64,000 bases of DNA from Hyposmocoma kahamanoa (Eukaryota; Arthropoda; Insecta; Lepidoptera; Cosmopterigidae). The notes under the pieces were generated by a model. That model ran no database searches, had not been told where the DNA came from, and saw only the letters and a list, made by a program, of their open reading frames with translations. The stretch spans positions 24,782,467 through 24,846,466 of the forward strand of contig NW_020654810.1 in the NCBI RefSeq assembly GCF_003589595.1, written 5' to 3'. Positions 20,431 through 30,880 of the stretch are shown piece by piece (positions within the stretch are counted from its first letter, which is position 1; every line of letters starts with the position of its first letter). A program made the translations under genes and the position numbers.

Positions 20431-21289
20431 AATACATTACGATATTGTAATTGGTGTGATTTCAGCCACTTTACGAGCAAATACTCGTATGTTATAAATT
20501 ATTATAACCACTTTATCAAAGCATATACGCTCTCGGACACTTAATTCGAGTCACCTCGCATTTTTGTTGTAAAGAACTAAAATACAAAAATAGTGTTATC
20601 ATCGAAGAAAAAGTTTTTCCCCGGTTTTGCAAATCCAAATTCCAAACAAGGACTTATGGAAAAGACGTTTAGTATACTAATTTCAAAATTGTATAATAGT
20701 TTTTGATCAATCAAACATTGTTTAAACTTAGGTCACTTAATACTGAAAATGCGTGATGTACCCGGAAGTGCATTATCAGTTATCACATAACAATTGAAGT
20801 TAAAACTTAGCCAGTCAAACTACTTGACAGTCGCGCTTTGTACGACCGTTTAAACCTTCTACTCACTCCATATGGAATGGGTGGTGGGGGAGCCACCCCT
20901 ACGCGAGTAGCACATTAAGTTGTTACTCCAATTGTTTTAATTGTAATTGCCCTTTGATCGCGAAGCTTTTGAAAAAAGCTTTAGAGCGTAAGCTTGCGAT
21001 TAGTAGAGCTTGCAATTAGAAGATCTCTTTGTACCTGTACCAAGTGCAGGTACAAAGAAAAATTGTTTTAGCTTTTTTTTAATTTAGTAGAGATTTAAAT
21101 TGAACGTATAGTCTGTCTTTTTGAAGTCATTGCACAAAAGTGTTGCCCTCGCGTCGATAAATGTTATATCGACTATCGACTGAATGTTAGTCGTGCTTAC
21201 GCAATAAATAGTCGAAATTGTTTCATTTGAATCATCATAGTCCATTATTCGTCCAACTGCCTGGCACTAATTTTTTAAAATTCGTATAT
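20431..21289. other. No gene; two short hairpins
   Basis: Contains a patch around 20868-20905 (GGAATGGGTGGTGGGGGAGC) and the hairpin at 21027. Nothing else is supported. Confidence 0.5.
21027..21057. repeat. Perfect 11-bp hairpin
   Basis: CTTTGTACCTG, a 9-base loop, then CAGGTACAAAG. It lies near a set of AAGCTT-rich words (21000). Function unknown. Confidence 0.7.
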
Positions 21290-21352
21290 ACATTTTTTCT
21301 AAGTATTCGATCTTTATATTAATAATTATACCAAAACTAGTGCAGTAATTTC
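21290..21352 (+). mobile_element. SINE-A tail fragment
   Basis: CATTTTTTCTAAGTATTCGA, TCTTTATATTAATAATTATA, ACTAGTGCAGTAATTTC. Confidence 0.7.
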
Positions 21353-21689
21353 TAAAAACTAAGCTTAAAAGATTATTTATAAATGCAAATATAAATTAAA
21401 TTAATATATACATTAAAATGATTTATGTCTGGGGGGACAGTCTCAGCATTTACTCTAGCACTGGTTTTCTAGTAAGTTTAGTATTTAGTAACTTCATAAA
21501 ATGAAATCTGAATAATTTAATAAATAATTCGAGTCACTTAAATTTAAAAAATAATCTCTATTTACATCATCGTACATTTTACTACGCTCTAACTGCGTTT
21601 CTAATCGTCTTCCGTATATATTTACCTATGTAGATAGTATATTATGTGCACCCTATTTCTAAACCAATCAATCACAGTAAATACTAGTT

Positions 21690-21962
21690 AATAGCGACGT
21701 CTCTAGCCAGGGCTGGTAGTTGTAAAAGTATCTAACTGGGTGACGAAATACTTTCAGCGATTTCTCATAGATGGTGCTACGGGTAAAAAGTCGTTGAAAA
21801 CCAAATACAAAGATCCGACAAAAAGCACATAGAAAAATTCGTGAGGTCCGCTGGTTCGTTCCGTGGCTTAGATAGCATGGCGTCTGGCACGGTTTGCTAG
21901 AAGACGTCGTCGGTTCAAATCCGGCCGGACCGAAGGAATTTTTTCTAAGCGTTCTTAATTTT
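21690..21962 (+). mobile_element. SINE-A composite with unit U
   Basis: Unit U: TAGCGACGTCTCTAGCCAGG, GATTTCTCATAGATGGTGCT. Head: CGTGGCTTAGATAGCATGGC, GTCTGGCACGGTTTGCTAG, GGTTCAAATCCGGCC. Tail: GAAGGAATTTTTTCTAAGCG. Same order as the copies at 19340, 41443 and 50366. Confidence 0.85.
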
Positions 21963-22840
21963 ACCTTCTTTCACAATCTATCGATAAAATTGTCGGCAAC
22001 AATTACATGACTATTTAAAATTTTACGAAAACTGGCAACCCTGAAAATGTCATTTTACTCCATTTCAAAAAGCAGACTATAGTCAACTATATCTAGATCT
22101 AAATCAGTATCTGCTTCATTTGATTTGCAAATATCATAAAATAGAAGGAAAAATAAATAAAGGTATTGCTCAGTAGGAAAATTGCTGCTTCTTCATCGAG
22201 AGGCGATTCAAATCCTTGTGAAGTACGACTTTAATTTTTAAGTCTTCATTTCTTCTTCTTGTCGTGTTGATGTTTTATTTATTTTAAAATTATGTTCACT
22301 TAAATAGTATGTAGCCGGTTTGTCCGCACTATCCGTATACGCGTAGAGATCTTCACTCGTACAGGTATTAAGTTTAAATTAACTCCAATTTAAAAAGAAA
22401 AAACTTCCCATGATTTGTATTTTTAACATGATGTTGTAAAAGACGACACCATAGCATAGTGTTGTTTTTCTGTCTCTGCCTGTGTTCTCTGTCGAACATT
22501 GTAAAACATAATTAAGGTCTACAACAAAACAAACATCGTTAATCTAACTACATATATGGGATGAAAATTTGTTTTGAAAAATAAATAAAAGTACCAAAAT
22601 TAGTGTAGTACGCAAACGAAGTCGCGAGCACCGACTAGTGTAAGATAGATAATTATATTCTATCTTAGATTGATTTATTAATGATGAGACTGTATAAATT
22701 ATCATACTTTATCTGGTTTCATAGACGTAATACGGCAATGGAACTTGTAAAAGGCCCAAAACGTTTTTTTTTACAAAAAAACAAATTTACGCTGTTTAGA
22801 TCCGACTCAATAATATTATTTCCCTATATTGACGAGTGTA
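21963..22840. other. No feature recognised
   Basis: No coding or repeat similarity recognised. Confidence 0.5.
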
Positions 22841-22844
22841 AGTT

Positions 22845-23072
22845 CAGTGGTTTACACAATGGTTATCATGGTATCGCCATCTCTGAGGTCCCGGGTTCGA
22901 TCCCCGGCCGAGTACATGTAAAAAACTAACTTTTCTGTATTGACTCGGGTGTGGTTGTGTTTATGGTACAGTCGTTGTTTCCGACTTCCATAACACAAGT
23001 ACTTTAGTTACTTACTTTGGGGTCAGAACAATGTACATGATGTTGTCTAATATTTATTTATTTATTTTATTG
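22845..23072 (+). mobile_element. SINE-C, tRNA-derived SINE of lepidopteran type
   Basis: Head: CACAATGGTTATCATGG and a perfect B-box region GGTCCCGGGTTCGATCCCCG. Body: GTGTGGTTGTGTTTATGG, CAGTCGTTGTTTCCGAC, CCATAACACAAGTACTTTAG, GGTCAGAACAATGTACATG, ATGTTGTCTAATATTTATTT. From memory this organisation is a widespread moth and butterfly SINE. The terminal (TTTA)n is typical. Confidence 0.85.
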
Positions 23073-23435
23073 TATACATTTAAGCAAAACAGCTACAATA
23101 TTATAAAGTTATTCCAAACACTGCCGATAATCTTATATTTATAATTTCGCTTCGTGTGTGAGCATTAATGCACGGGTCTGTGCTCTACGTGACGTCGGGT
23201 GATTTGGTGTCTCGACCAGGTGTCTGAGGGTAGCGAATTCGATTTCCGGCCCCGCCGGCCGGCTGTCAATTTACCCTCAATTCAGGAAGTACTCTACTCG
23301 TACAGTAAAATGTTTGGGGTCAGTTTTGCCGGGGGTGAAAGGCCATCAATGATATTTTCCAAAGCGGCTATTTTCTTAATATGAAGTTTATTGAATGTTA
23401 CGATGTTTCACAAGCAATTATTTGTTTATGTAGTT

Positions 23436-23500
23436 ACTCCATTAGTTTGTTATAATTATTAATTCAAAGATCGAACACTAAGAAGAATTGAAAAACTTAG
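23436..23500 (-). mobile_element. SINE-A tail fragment (reverse)
   Basis: TTACTCCATTAGTTTGTTAT, AATTATTAATTCAAAGATCG, AACACTAAGAAGAATTG. Confidence 0.75.
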
Positions 23501-23750
23501 AACGGGTGACCTATCACAAAGTCGAATTTATTTTTCCGAAATAACGTTAGTTCGAATTTTCATTACCCCGAAAACCGAATCAGGATATGTTGGATGTTTA
23601 TCGCAAAGACACGATTGGGTTTGGTTAGGTTAAGTTAGGTTTAAAAGAAAAAACATTTTCCTCTCAAAATTAATTTCGAGATTATGAAAGTTCGAGCAAA
23701 GGTTATTTCTGAAAAAAAAAGGCAAGACTGCCTTATAGGTAGCCCTTAGA

Positions 23751-23955
23751 ACGACCTCTGTGGCCGAACGATTACCATACTGGTCTGCCATACATTCGGG
23801 TTCGATTCCCGGGCCGTCAGAAATATTTGTATGGCCTATATTTGTTTCTCCCGTGAGTTTGGATGTCATTTCTGATTGTTTATGTGTGTGTCCGTGGCAT
23901 CCGCGATACAGGGTTTAACTGTGACTATGAGCGTGTGCTTTATTATTATACTCGA
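23751..23955 (+). mobile_element. SINE-B, full length
   Basis: Head CGACCTCTGTGGCCGAACG and ATTACCATACTGGTCTGCC, B box CGGGTTCGATTCCCGGGCC. Body: TGTTTCTCCCGTGAGTTTGG, TCTGATTGTTTATGTGTGTG, GGCATCCGCGATACAGGG. Confidence 0.88.
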
Positions 23956-24059
23956 TTAAACTCTACTACTGATTCATAAGGTAGAATGAGAAAAATGCGT
24001 AATGCCAGAGTTATTTAATAATTATGCGGCATAATTCCTTTTATATTGTATATACAAAT

Positions 24060-24410
24060 GATTTTTTTGTATATATAGGTATACAGAAAAATACAATCGA
24101 ATTATGTACCTCCTCCTTTATTATGAATTAAGAATTTTTTTTAAAAAGGATGAGGTACTTCATTCGACTCTATTTTTTTTTGTATTTATGCTACGCGATA
24201 ACATTTGGGAACTAACTTTGATTATTCTTTTTTTGTTGCAAAAAGGGTACCTCAGTATTGGTCCGATTTAAATTTGAAGAAAATATTCGACCTCCAAGGG
24301 TGAGAAACTAGGGGATGAATCAGGTTTCGCTCACTTTCCGGTAACCGATTTCTATAAAACTTGGCAAACAGATGTATTTCCACGAACTTTTGATGGCTGT
24401 TTTTTATAAT
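24060..24410 (+). repeat. G1 repeats, inverted fragment plus near full copy
   Basis: 24060-24118 is a reverse left-end fragment (TACAATCGAATTATGTACCT, CCTCCTTTATTATG). From 24140 a forward copy runs: AAAAAGGATGAGGTACTTC, GCTACGCGATAACATTTGG, ACCTCCAAGGGTGAG, CACTTTCCGGTAACCG, ending ACGAACTTTTGATGGCTG. The two face away from each other. Confidence 0.75.
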
Positions 24411-24587
24411 TATTAACTAACGCATATTTGTGAATTTTTAATAGCTCTCGTTGTATTTAACGGAAAACATGATCAACCCCTGTATAGAACCAGTGTATCA
24501 AAATACCGTCTAATTCTTCGCTTCAGAGGTAACCCTGCTGCAGAGGAAAGTACATTGACTGATTTCTTCAAAATAATACTCATTTAA

Positions 24588-24738
24588 TAATAATAATAAC
24601 ACACACACACACACAACAAGCCCCGCACTAGGGATACCCTGTGTCGCGGGTGCCATGCACACACACATAGACAACCACAAGTTACACTCAAACTTACAAG
24701 AGAAATAATGTAGGCCATACAAATATTTCTCCCACGCG
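24588..24738 (-). mobile_element. SINE-B (reverse)
   Basis: (CA)n, GGGATACCCTGTGTCGCGGG, TGCCATGCACACACACATAG, ACAACCACAAGTTACACTC, ATACAAATATTTCTCCCACG. The tRNA-like head is lost. Confidence 0.8.
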
Positions 24739-25057
24739 ACCCCATAGTACCAACCGAGCTTAAATTATAAAGCAGTTAAAGTTACAAAGACACGTTTTAC
24801 GGCTAATGTAATATGTGAAATAAGGTCTTCATCTTTTATGGTTACAATATTGTAACGGTTTCTTTGCCATTAAAAATATAACACTTGTGAAACTACATCG
24901 CTGGTGCTGGTTAAAAACAGGGCCACCTCGTGAGTAGATTACAAAAGGATAGAAAATAATTGTGTATTAGCTTGTTGACTATAAAAAAATTCTTGTTGGT
25001 TCTTCTGGTCTTCTTTAACAAAAGACTTTAGACCATTAACTGGTTTTTTATGTTTTT

Positions 25058-25190
25058 AGGTGACGGGACGAACAAGTCGTGTACCTGGTATTAAGCGACG
25101 CACCTGTCCATAGTAGTTGCAGTTTCACTTAGAGCTTTAAATCGCAAAGATCTAGCGGCACTGCCACTGCGCCTGTCACCCTGACACTTT
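25058..25190 (-). repeat. R1 repeat, 3' part (split copy)
   Basis: GTGACGGGACGAACAAGTCG, TGCAGTTTCACTTAGAGC, AAATCGCAAAGATCTAGCG, CTGCCACTGCGCCTGTCAC. The copy stops at a T-run where a LINE-C 3' end begins; the R1 5' part resumes at 25436. Confidence 0.88.
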
Positions 25191-25435
25191 TTTTTTATAT
25201 AAAAATAAATGCGCATTTGACCTCCATCTCACGTGATGGAAAGTGACAGTGAGGACGATCATGCACATCTAAACAATGCCCGTTCACTCTCGCCTTAAAA
25301 AGGTCAAAGTTATAGCGTTCGGAGAACAGGTCCGAAACTCTTCGTGCGAATTCTGAGAATATTCGCAACGTAGGGATGGAACCCCAGTTCACGTCTAGTC
25401 CCCCGATGATGGAAAGGCGGATGATGGAAAATCAC
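25191..25435 (-). pseudogene. LINE-C 3' end lying within R1
   Basis: The minus strand encodes SDLFSERYNFDLFKARVNGH and HCHFPSREMEVKCAFIFI, followed by an A-rich 3' end (the T-run at 25190 on the plus strand). This is the terminal part of the same family as 26640 and 40434. A 5'-truncated copy with an A-tail, flanked by the two parts of one R1 copy, suggests retroposition into R1. About 130 bases of R1 are missing at the junction, so it was not a clean insertion. Confidence 0.8.
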
Positions 25436-25512
25436 CGCTTGGCGGCAGAAATTGGTAAGGTGGCATTACTTTCCTACACACACAAGGAGCTGTACTGCTA
25501 TGAAAATTTATC
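25436..25512 (-). repeat. R1 repeat, 5' part (split copy)
   Basis: CGCTTGGCGGCAGAAATTGG, TAAGGTGGCATTACTTTCC, CACAAGGAGCTGTACTGC. Continuation of the copy at 25058. Confidence 0.85.
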
Positions 25513-25547
25513 TTTAAAAATTAGAAAATTAATTATATAGAAATATT

Positions 25548-25690
25548 GTGTATGGAGAAAAATTTCATAGATTTTTCACAGATGGCGCTACAGCAAAAAA
25601 GTCTATAAAAACCAAGAATAAAGATCCGACATTGTTGCACATAGAAAAAATCGAGAGGTCCGCTGGTTCGCTCCGTGGCTTAGTTGGTAC
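25548..25690 (+). mobile_element. SINE-A unit U with head start only
   Basis: TTTTCACAGATGGCGCTAC, AAAAAGTCTATAAAAACC, GGTCCGCTGGTTCGCTCC, GTGGCTTAGTTGGTACGA. The copy stops inside the A box. Confidence 0.8.
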
Positions 25691-26317
25691 GACTTGTTTA
25701 ATTGTTTTTTAAATAGCATATGGTTTTACTTAGACCTTAGCACTTACGGTAAATTACTGTAATTTTTTTGCCACTATTACAAAAATACTTTTCTGCATGA
25801 AGGTAGTTTTACAGGCTTTCAAACGAAGTTGTTCATAATGTCTTTTCTTCATAGCTCGCGTGAACTAGTATATAAATAGTTTCATTTATGTATAGCTAAG
25901 ATCTCGATGGTAAATGTCTATTCACTATAGTCTTACGGCTTACATCTTAATAGCCCTAAGTTGTGTCGTTCGAGAAACTCAGATGCAAATTGTGTATTCC
26001 ATCCCTTTGTCATACGCATTAGAAACGATGAATTAAAGCTCTTCGTGTGAATGGATGGTATGTCAATGCCATAAGGAGTACCTTCGCTACATCCTCTAGT
26101 ATCGAGTCGTGTAAATTCAGATAGTAAACAGACAAGACGTGGTTATCGCTATGGTATGTGTCGAGTCTAGTTTGGAATTTAGGTAGGCTAGCAACGCGAC
26201 GCGGTGGCTGGTATTCACTCTAGACCTCGCTGCATACTCCGCTTTGGTTGGACTCATTGGACATACAGTTGCGGTGAATTACTACGCTTGAATTACTTTT
26301 ATATACAGGGTGTAACA
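25691..26317. other. No feature recognised
   Basis: No supported gene or repeat. Confidence 0.5.
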
Positions 26318-26480
26318 TATATCAACGATGACCCAACGAGTTATACTGTGGGCGCTGGATGTGAAGGTTCCTTTTTCTATTCCCGGTAAGACCAAATTGG
26401 GGAATAAACTTTTCTAAATTGGTTCAGATTTTGGTGGACAGGGAACTCTTTAGTTTGAAACCAGGCAACTGACGTGGTTG
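26318..26480 (+). mobile_element. SINE-D (tRNA-like, diverged)
   Basis: GTGGGCGCTGGATGTGAAGG, TTCCTTTTTCTATTCCCGG, AATAAACTTTTCTAAATTGG, GGGAACTCTTTAGTTTGA, GTTGTCTGGCACATAG. It aligns with 41148-41345, whose B box is better preserved (CGTGTTCGATTTCCGG). Confidence 0.6.
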
Positions 26481-26579
26481 TCTGGCACATAGAAAAAAGA
26501 TATTAGTGTTAAAAAAGCTGGAGTGCCTAGTTAGAAGAATAGGATAGTTTGTATGAAAAGATTGTTTTTTTTTATGATT

Positions 26580-26625
26580 TACTTTTACTTTGTAATCGAC
26601 TTTAAAAAAAAAGGAGGTGCACGAA
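26580..26625 (+). repeat. G1 left-end stub
   Basis: AATCGACTTTAAAAAAAAAG followed by GAGGTGCACGAATTAATTCC. Only the first 40 or so bases of G1. Confidence 0.55.
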
Positions 26626-26639
26626 TTAATTCCGCCTTT

Positions 26640-26832
26640 CTATAATCGGGGGACCAGGCGTAGGCTGGGATTCTACTCCTAAGTTGTGGATATTCCAAGA
26701 ATTCCCACAAAGCGCTTCGTACATTTATATGGCGAACGGAATTTCCTGCCTGCAGACTTGTTCTCTGGACGTTATAACGTGGACTTTTTCAAGGCAAGAG
26801 TGAGTAGGCATTATTTAGGTGTTCACGCTTCA
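26640..26832 (+). pseudogene. LINE-C 3' coding end
   Basis: The frame from about 26686 reads MDIPRIPTKRFVHLYGERNF, LPADLFSGRYNVDFFKARVS and RHYLGVHAS. The motif F-x-x-R-Y-N-x-D-x-F-K-A-R-V is shared with 25191-25435 and 40434. It merges directly into a reverse SINE-B. Confidence 0.8.
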
Positions 26833-26997
26833 TGGGCAACCCTGTGTCGCGTGTGCCATGGACATATATATACAGACAACCACAAATTACACCCAAACTC
26901 ACGAGAGAAATAAATGCAGGCCATACAAATATTTCTCACGACTCAGGAATCGAACCCGGGATCTCTGAGTGGCAGACCAGCGTGGTAACCGAGGCAA
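26833..26997 (-). mobile_element. SINE-B (reverse)
   Basis: GGCAACCCTGTGTCGCGTGT, CACAAATTACACCCAAACTC, ACGAGAGAAATAAATGCAGG, GGAATCGAACCCGGGATCTC, GTGGCAGACCAGCGTGGTAA. Full head and body. Confidence 0.88.
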
Positions 26998-27344
26998 TCA
27001 AACCTGTATAAATAAAGAACTCGGCATTACGACAAAATCCTATAAAAATTGTAGTCGTATTGATTGATCATCACACGAAAAGTCGTGACATGAAAAAAAA
27101 TTACCCTATGATCTATAAACAAAGCCACGTCAAACAGCCAGTGCATAGTTTAATCAGCGTAGACAAGGGGCGGTCAGTTTCCAGTCGATTGCGCGTGAAA
27201 TCAGCTGACGCTGACGTCACAGCCGTCATTGACGTTACTACGCTCACCATGGTATACACACGGCTCTGGTATAAGCAACCGGCACAGTTGATGTTTTGTG
27301 TATGGTAAATTCCATTATCGGTAGAGATATTTGTGAAAGAACTA
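26998..27344. other. No gene; CpG-rich patch with a TGACGTCA word
   Basis: CpG-dense DNA at 27165-27245 (GATTGCGCGTGAAATCAGC, GACGCTGACGTCACAGCCG) with a CRE-like palindrome at 27212-27219. No exon seen. Confidence 0.4.
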
Positions 27345-27597
27345 AAGGCAAGGCGAACAAATCGTATCGCCGGTATGCGATACGCTTGTCCACAGCATTT
27401 GCAGTGCTGCTCTGAGTTTTAAATCGCAAAGGTTTGACACTGCCACCGCGCCCGTCTTCCTGAGACAAAAGTTGACAAGTTCCAAGTGCCTGTAATTTCA
27501 CTAACACCCTTACTCTTCAAAACCGGAACGCTTGCCGGCAAAAATGGTTAAGGTGGCAGTACCTCTCTGGACGAAGTCTTCCAGCTCTACTGTTACT
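27345..27597 (-). repeat. R1 repeat copy
   Basis: GGCGAACAAATCGTATCG, AGCATTTGCAGTGCTGCTC, TTTTAAATCGCAAAGGTTTG, CAAGTGCCTGTAATTTCAC, GGACGAAGTCTTCCAGCTC. The internal CAGTAATG hairpin is deleted. Confidence 0.88.
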
Positions 27598-27626
27598 AAC
27601 TTCTACACTTTCCACATGGTAAACCA

Positions 27627-27877
27627 GCGTCTTGTGTAAAAGTTGGTCCAGGGAAGCTGACACCTTAACTATTTCCGCTGCCAAGCAGTTGTGTAAGCAT
27701 TACGGTGCTGGTGAAATTACAGGCGCATGGGACTTGTCAACTTATGTCTCAGGGTGTCGGGCACAGTGGCAGTGCCCCTCAGATCTTAATGATTTAAAGC
27801 TCTGAGTGGTACTGCAACTGTTACAGACAGTCCTGTCGCTTACCATCAGGCGCACGACTTGTTCGTCCCGTCACTTA
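27627..27877 (+). repeat. R1 repeat copy, inverted partner
   Basis: GCGTCTTGTGTAAAAGTTGG, TCCAGGGAAGCTGACACC, GTGCTGGTGAAATTACAGGC, CTCAGGGTGTCGGGCACAG, GCACGACTTGTTCGTCCCG. It lies 29 bases from the reverse copy above, 5' ends facing. Confidence 0.9.
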
Positions 27878-28369
27878 GTTAAGCATATCCTGAGTCAGCG
27901 CACTTTCACTGCTACGACAGAAATGTTTTTATCTTTCCTTTTGTATTTAATCAGTATTGGTCTCATATTAGTAAATAAAGTATTTATCAATCTACATCTG
28001 GAACATGACCATGAATACCTACAGAGTTGTACCAGCAAGCTCCTGTAGCATACGATTCTAGAGCCTAACTCATCTGACGTGTTAGTTTTTAGACCTTTAC
28101 CTACTTCATAGAACCGGCCATGACGCAATATCTTTTGTTTTCACAGAGTCGTACAAAAACATTAGTATGTTAGGCACCGAGGGGATGTAAGCTTCGCAAT
28201 TCACGACGACAGTATCACCATATCCCCAGTCGAATGTAGTTTACTGCTGGAGCCTCTACAAATAAAAGAGATAAAAAAGGGTAAAGCCTTTTTATCCTTG
28301 CCACAGTAAGGTGAATTGGTGACCAAGGCCGTAATTTAGTAGACAAAGATACTTTATATCAGCTAAATT
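27878..28369. other. No feature recognised
   Basis: Nothing supported. The short frames on both strands have no motif. Confidence 0.5.
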
Positions 28370-28508
28370 TAAGTCTTAGTTAAAAATAAGCTAGCTGTCC
28401 TTGGCAGTCGTCTTCATAAAGTCTCAAATTCATTTAAGGGGTAATGTTGTACGCTTCTATAATAAGATTCCGATTCATATTCAAAATTGACCATTCACGA
28501 GATTTGAA
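28370..28508 (+). pseudogene. LINE-J fragment ending at D1
   Basis: CAGTCGTCTTCATAAAGTCT, CAAATTCATTTAAGGGG, TAATAAGATTCCGATTC and CATTCACGAGATTTGAAACT match 385-505. The homology stops where D1 begins. Confidence 0.7.
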
Positions 28509-29368
28509 ACTGGGGCCTACTATAACCATTATAAAAACAATCTTATTTCAATGTAAGCTTAAAATAAGCTTATTATGATATTACTCATATTCGTACCATG
28601 ACAAACCTGTCAAGCAAGTAATGTATTATTGCAAAAGTGATTGAAACAACGAATGATTTCCAGTATTGTCTATACCTTACTAAAAATAGGAAAGAGATAA
28701 CGCTATGTGAACTATATAATGCCATCTCTTTCTTTTTTGATGTTCCGAATCGTCTTATCGTAGTATAATGTTTAAGTACTTAATGTTATTTACATGCAGA
28801 GAATTTTAATTGTTGAAAAAAGAAAAGTATGTAATAATAAAATCTATTAAAATTACGTTGTTTTTAATTATTTTGCCGTATTTTCATGAAGAAAAATAAA
28901 TAAAACAAGCTTAGTCTTGATAGTTAAGTTGTGAATCCGGAATTATAGTCTAGTGTCGCCAAGGAGCATATAGATGTCGCTGTTATCATTTTACGAAATA
29001 AACATCGCGTATTTTTATTTAAAGACAAATTATTTCAAAATATAAACAAAATATTTAAGAGATTTATGCAAATAAATAAGTTCAACATAGCTATTAATCA
29101 TTACAAATCAGTACTTAGACAATCAATACGAAAGTAATATTATTTCCGCTGCGTCCGAGCAACTATTTTAAGATTGCTAAATTTGACATAAGAGCAATAT
29201 TACTTTAATGTTGAAGTCGCGTCATAGTACGAACTGAGTGAATGAATAGTCACAAAGCAGCCATTAAAACATTATAATAAGCTTACTTTAAGCCCGTCAT
29301 GGTACGAAAAATCAATGTAATGTTAAAGTAATATTGTTTTAAGAGGTTGTGGTAGGGCCCCTGTAGTG
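28509..29368 (+). mobile_element. D1 element with CACTAC-like ends (copy 1)
   Basis: Left end ACTGGGGCCTACTATAACC, right end GGTTGTGGTAGGGCCCCTG and TAGTG, an inverted pair. The interior is AT-rich and non-coding, and matches the reverse complement of 53184-55374 along its whole length apart from the insertion there (for example ATTCGTACCATGACAAACCT, GCCAAGGAGCATATAGATGT). Length 860 bp. Positions 29189-29196 (TAAGAGCA) form the unfilled site corresponding to the M1-like insertion in the other copy. Confidence 0.85.
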
Positions 29369-29379
29369 AAATCCACGAA

Positions 29380-29480
29380 TTTTATAGATACTTAACGATT
29401 TCTCCGTCAATTGTGGACCGACTTTGAAAATTCTTTTATTGTTTGAAAGGATGTACTTTGAAGGTGGTCCCTGATGCCGA
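29380..29480 (+). repeat. G1 internal fragment
   Basis: ACGATTTCTCCGTCAATTG, GGACCGACTTTGAAAATTC, TTTTATTGTTTGAAAGG, TGGTCCCTGATG. Weak but colinear with G1. Confidence 0.55.
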
Positions 29481-29609
29481 CGATGCTGTTCCGGGTTCGT
29501 TTCGGTTATCACATATTAAACAAAATAAAACAAAATATAAAATGTACAAAGGAGAAATTTATAATGTATTCTCATACGTATATATTACTTGGAACTTTTC
29601 TTATCATTT

Positions 29610-29870
29610 CAAGTGACAGTTGTCCAGTCCATAACAGATGCAGTGCCAATCAGAGCTTTAAATCGCAAAATTCTGAGGGACACTACCGCATCGCCCGTCA
29701 GACTTGAGACTTATGTTGGCAAGTCCCATGTGCCTGTAACTTCACCAGCACCCTTACCTATCAAAACCGGATCGCAGTAATGCTCTCATTACTGCTTGGC
29801 GGCAGAAATAGGTAAGGTGGCAGTACTTCCCTGGACGAACCCTTCCACGAGGAACTCTACTGCTACTACA
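29610..29870 (-). repeat. R1 repeat copy, near full length
   Basis: TTTCAAGTGACAGTTGTCC, ATAACAGATGCAGTGCCAAT, AGAGCTTTAAATCGCAAAAT, GTGCCTGTAACTTCACCAGC, GCAGTAATGCTCTCATTACT, GCTTGGCGGCAGAAATAGG, ACGAGGAACTCTACTGCTAC. Confidence 0.92.
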
Positions 29871-30339
29871 AAAGTAGTTTCTTTCTTTCTAAGGTCCAGG
29901 CTCACATCCAGATACGAGTACCTCGCCTTAAGTGGGTCGGTAGACGAACCGTCCGTATATTGTACAATATTCATATGAGATAGCGTTGAGGGACTCAGAA
30001 CTACAGAGATAAATGCAGCATAATATTTTCCAATAATCGCAGAAAAGATTTTTCTGTTTACACATATGTGCTGTGTGACCATTTGTCGTACCACTACTTA
30101 GCTAGTAATTATGATTATTTGTAAATCATTGAATTACTAATAAAACGATCGTTATTAGTTTTCATCTGTGCATAATGATTGTTGGTTGGTATTGTTTGAC
30201 CTATTAACAATGTTTGACGACTTCCTTGGTCTTTTTTTAAGTCAATGGACTTGCTAATGACCACTACCTTGCCCTGAAGCTAAGATAGGATCTACGATGG
30301 AGCGAAGTTACCCAGGAGATGCCCATTCATAGCACCTTT

Positions 30340-30485
30340 GAGTGCTAAAGTTAATATTATGGATATCCTTTTTCATAATAAAATTATGTACATTTTTACA
30401 AGCATACAAAATATTGGAGTAAATATACTGTGATTCCATAGTCATAGTACCAGTCTCCTTAAACGGTGCACAGAACGAATCGCAC
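30340..30485 (-). pseudogene. LINE-J fragment (reverse)
   Basis: The reverse complement (CGATTCGTTCTGTGCACCG, AAGGAGACTGGTACTATGAC, ATCACAGTATATTTACTCC, AAAAGGATATCCATAATATT) matches 7080-7245. Confidence 0.8.
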
Positions 30486-30880
30486 GTAACATATATTTAA
30501 ATTTTCATTGATATATATCATTTAATTAATTGCAACAAGAAAATGCTGTCTCTTGCAATGTGTTAGCCATGTATTTGTTTCCGAGAAGCATCCACGTGTC
30601 TAATGTCAATCTAAAAAAATACGCCAACCAAATCGTTGTGAATACGATAGAGCTATAATTCCGTCAGCTCCGAATCCGAGAAATGATAGTCCGAAACGTC
30701 ACAGGGATCATTTTATCTCTAGGTATACAAGCGATATTGGTATTTTCTCGTATTCTAATCGGACTTAGTGCACAAGCGATATCCGAAATGGGTCCGAGTT
30801 TTTTAGATTTATATAGTCTCGGATTCGCAACAAATACGAAGCAGATGCAGTACGAAAACGCGTTAAGAAGAAACAAAAAT
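30486..30880. other. No gene; short inverted words
   Basis: CCGAATCCGAGA near 30669 is repeated inverted (TCTCGGATTCG) near 30830. This makes opposite open frames but no recognisable protein. It could be an eroded inverted-repeat element. Confidence 0.45.

Noticed and set aside
20900..21060. Hairpins that resemble a bacterial terminator
   Set aside because: The context is clearly eukaryotic; a bacterial terminator reading has no support.
22850..22920. Possible genuine tRNA gene (perfect B box)
   Set aside because: The acceptor ends do not pair and a conserved SINE body follows, so it is a SINE head.
23195..23290. tRNA-like words (CGAATTCGATTTCCGGC)
   Set aside because: No A box in register and no shared body with the other SINEs; kept out of the feature list.
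23618..23642. Telomere-like TTAGG words (GGTTAGGTTAAGTTAGGTT)
   Set aside because: Only two or three imperfect units; such words are common in insect DNA.
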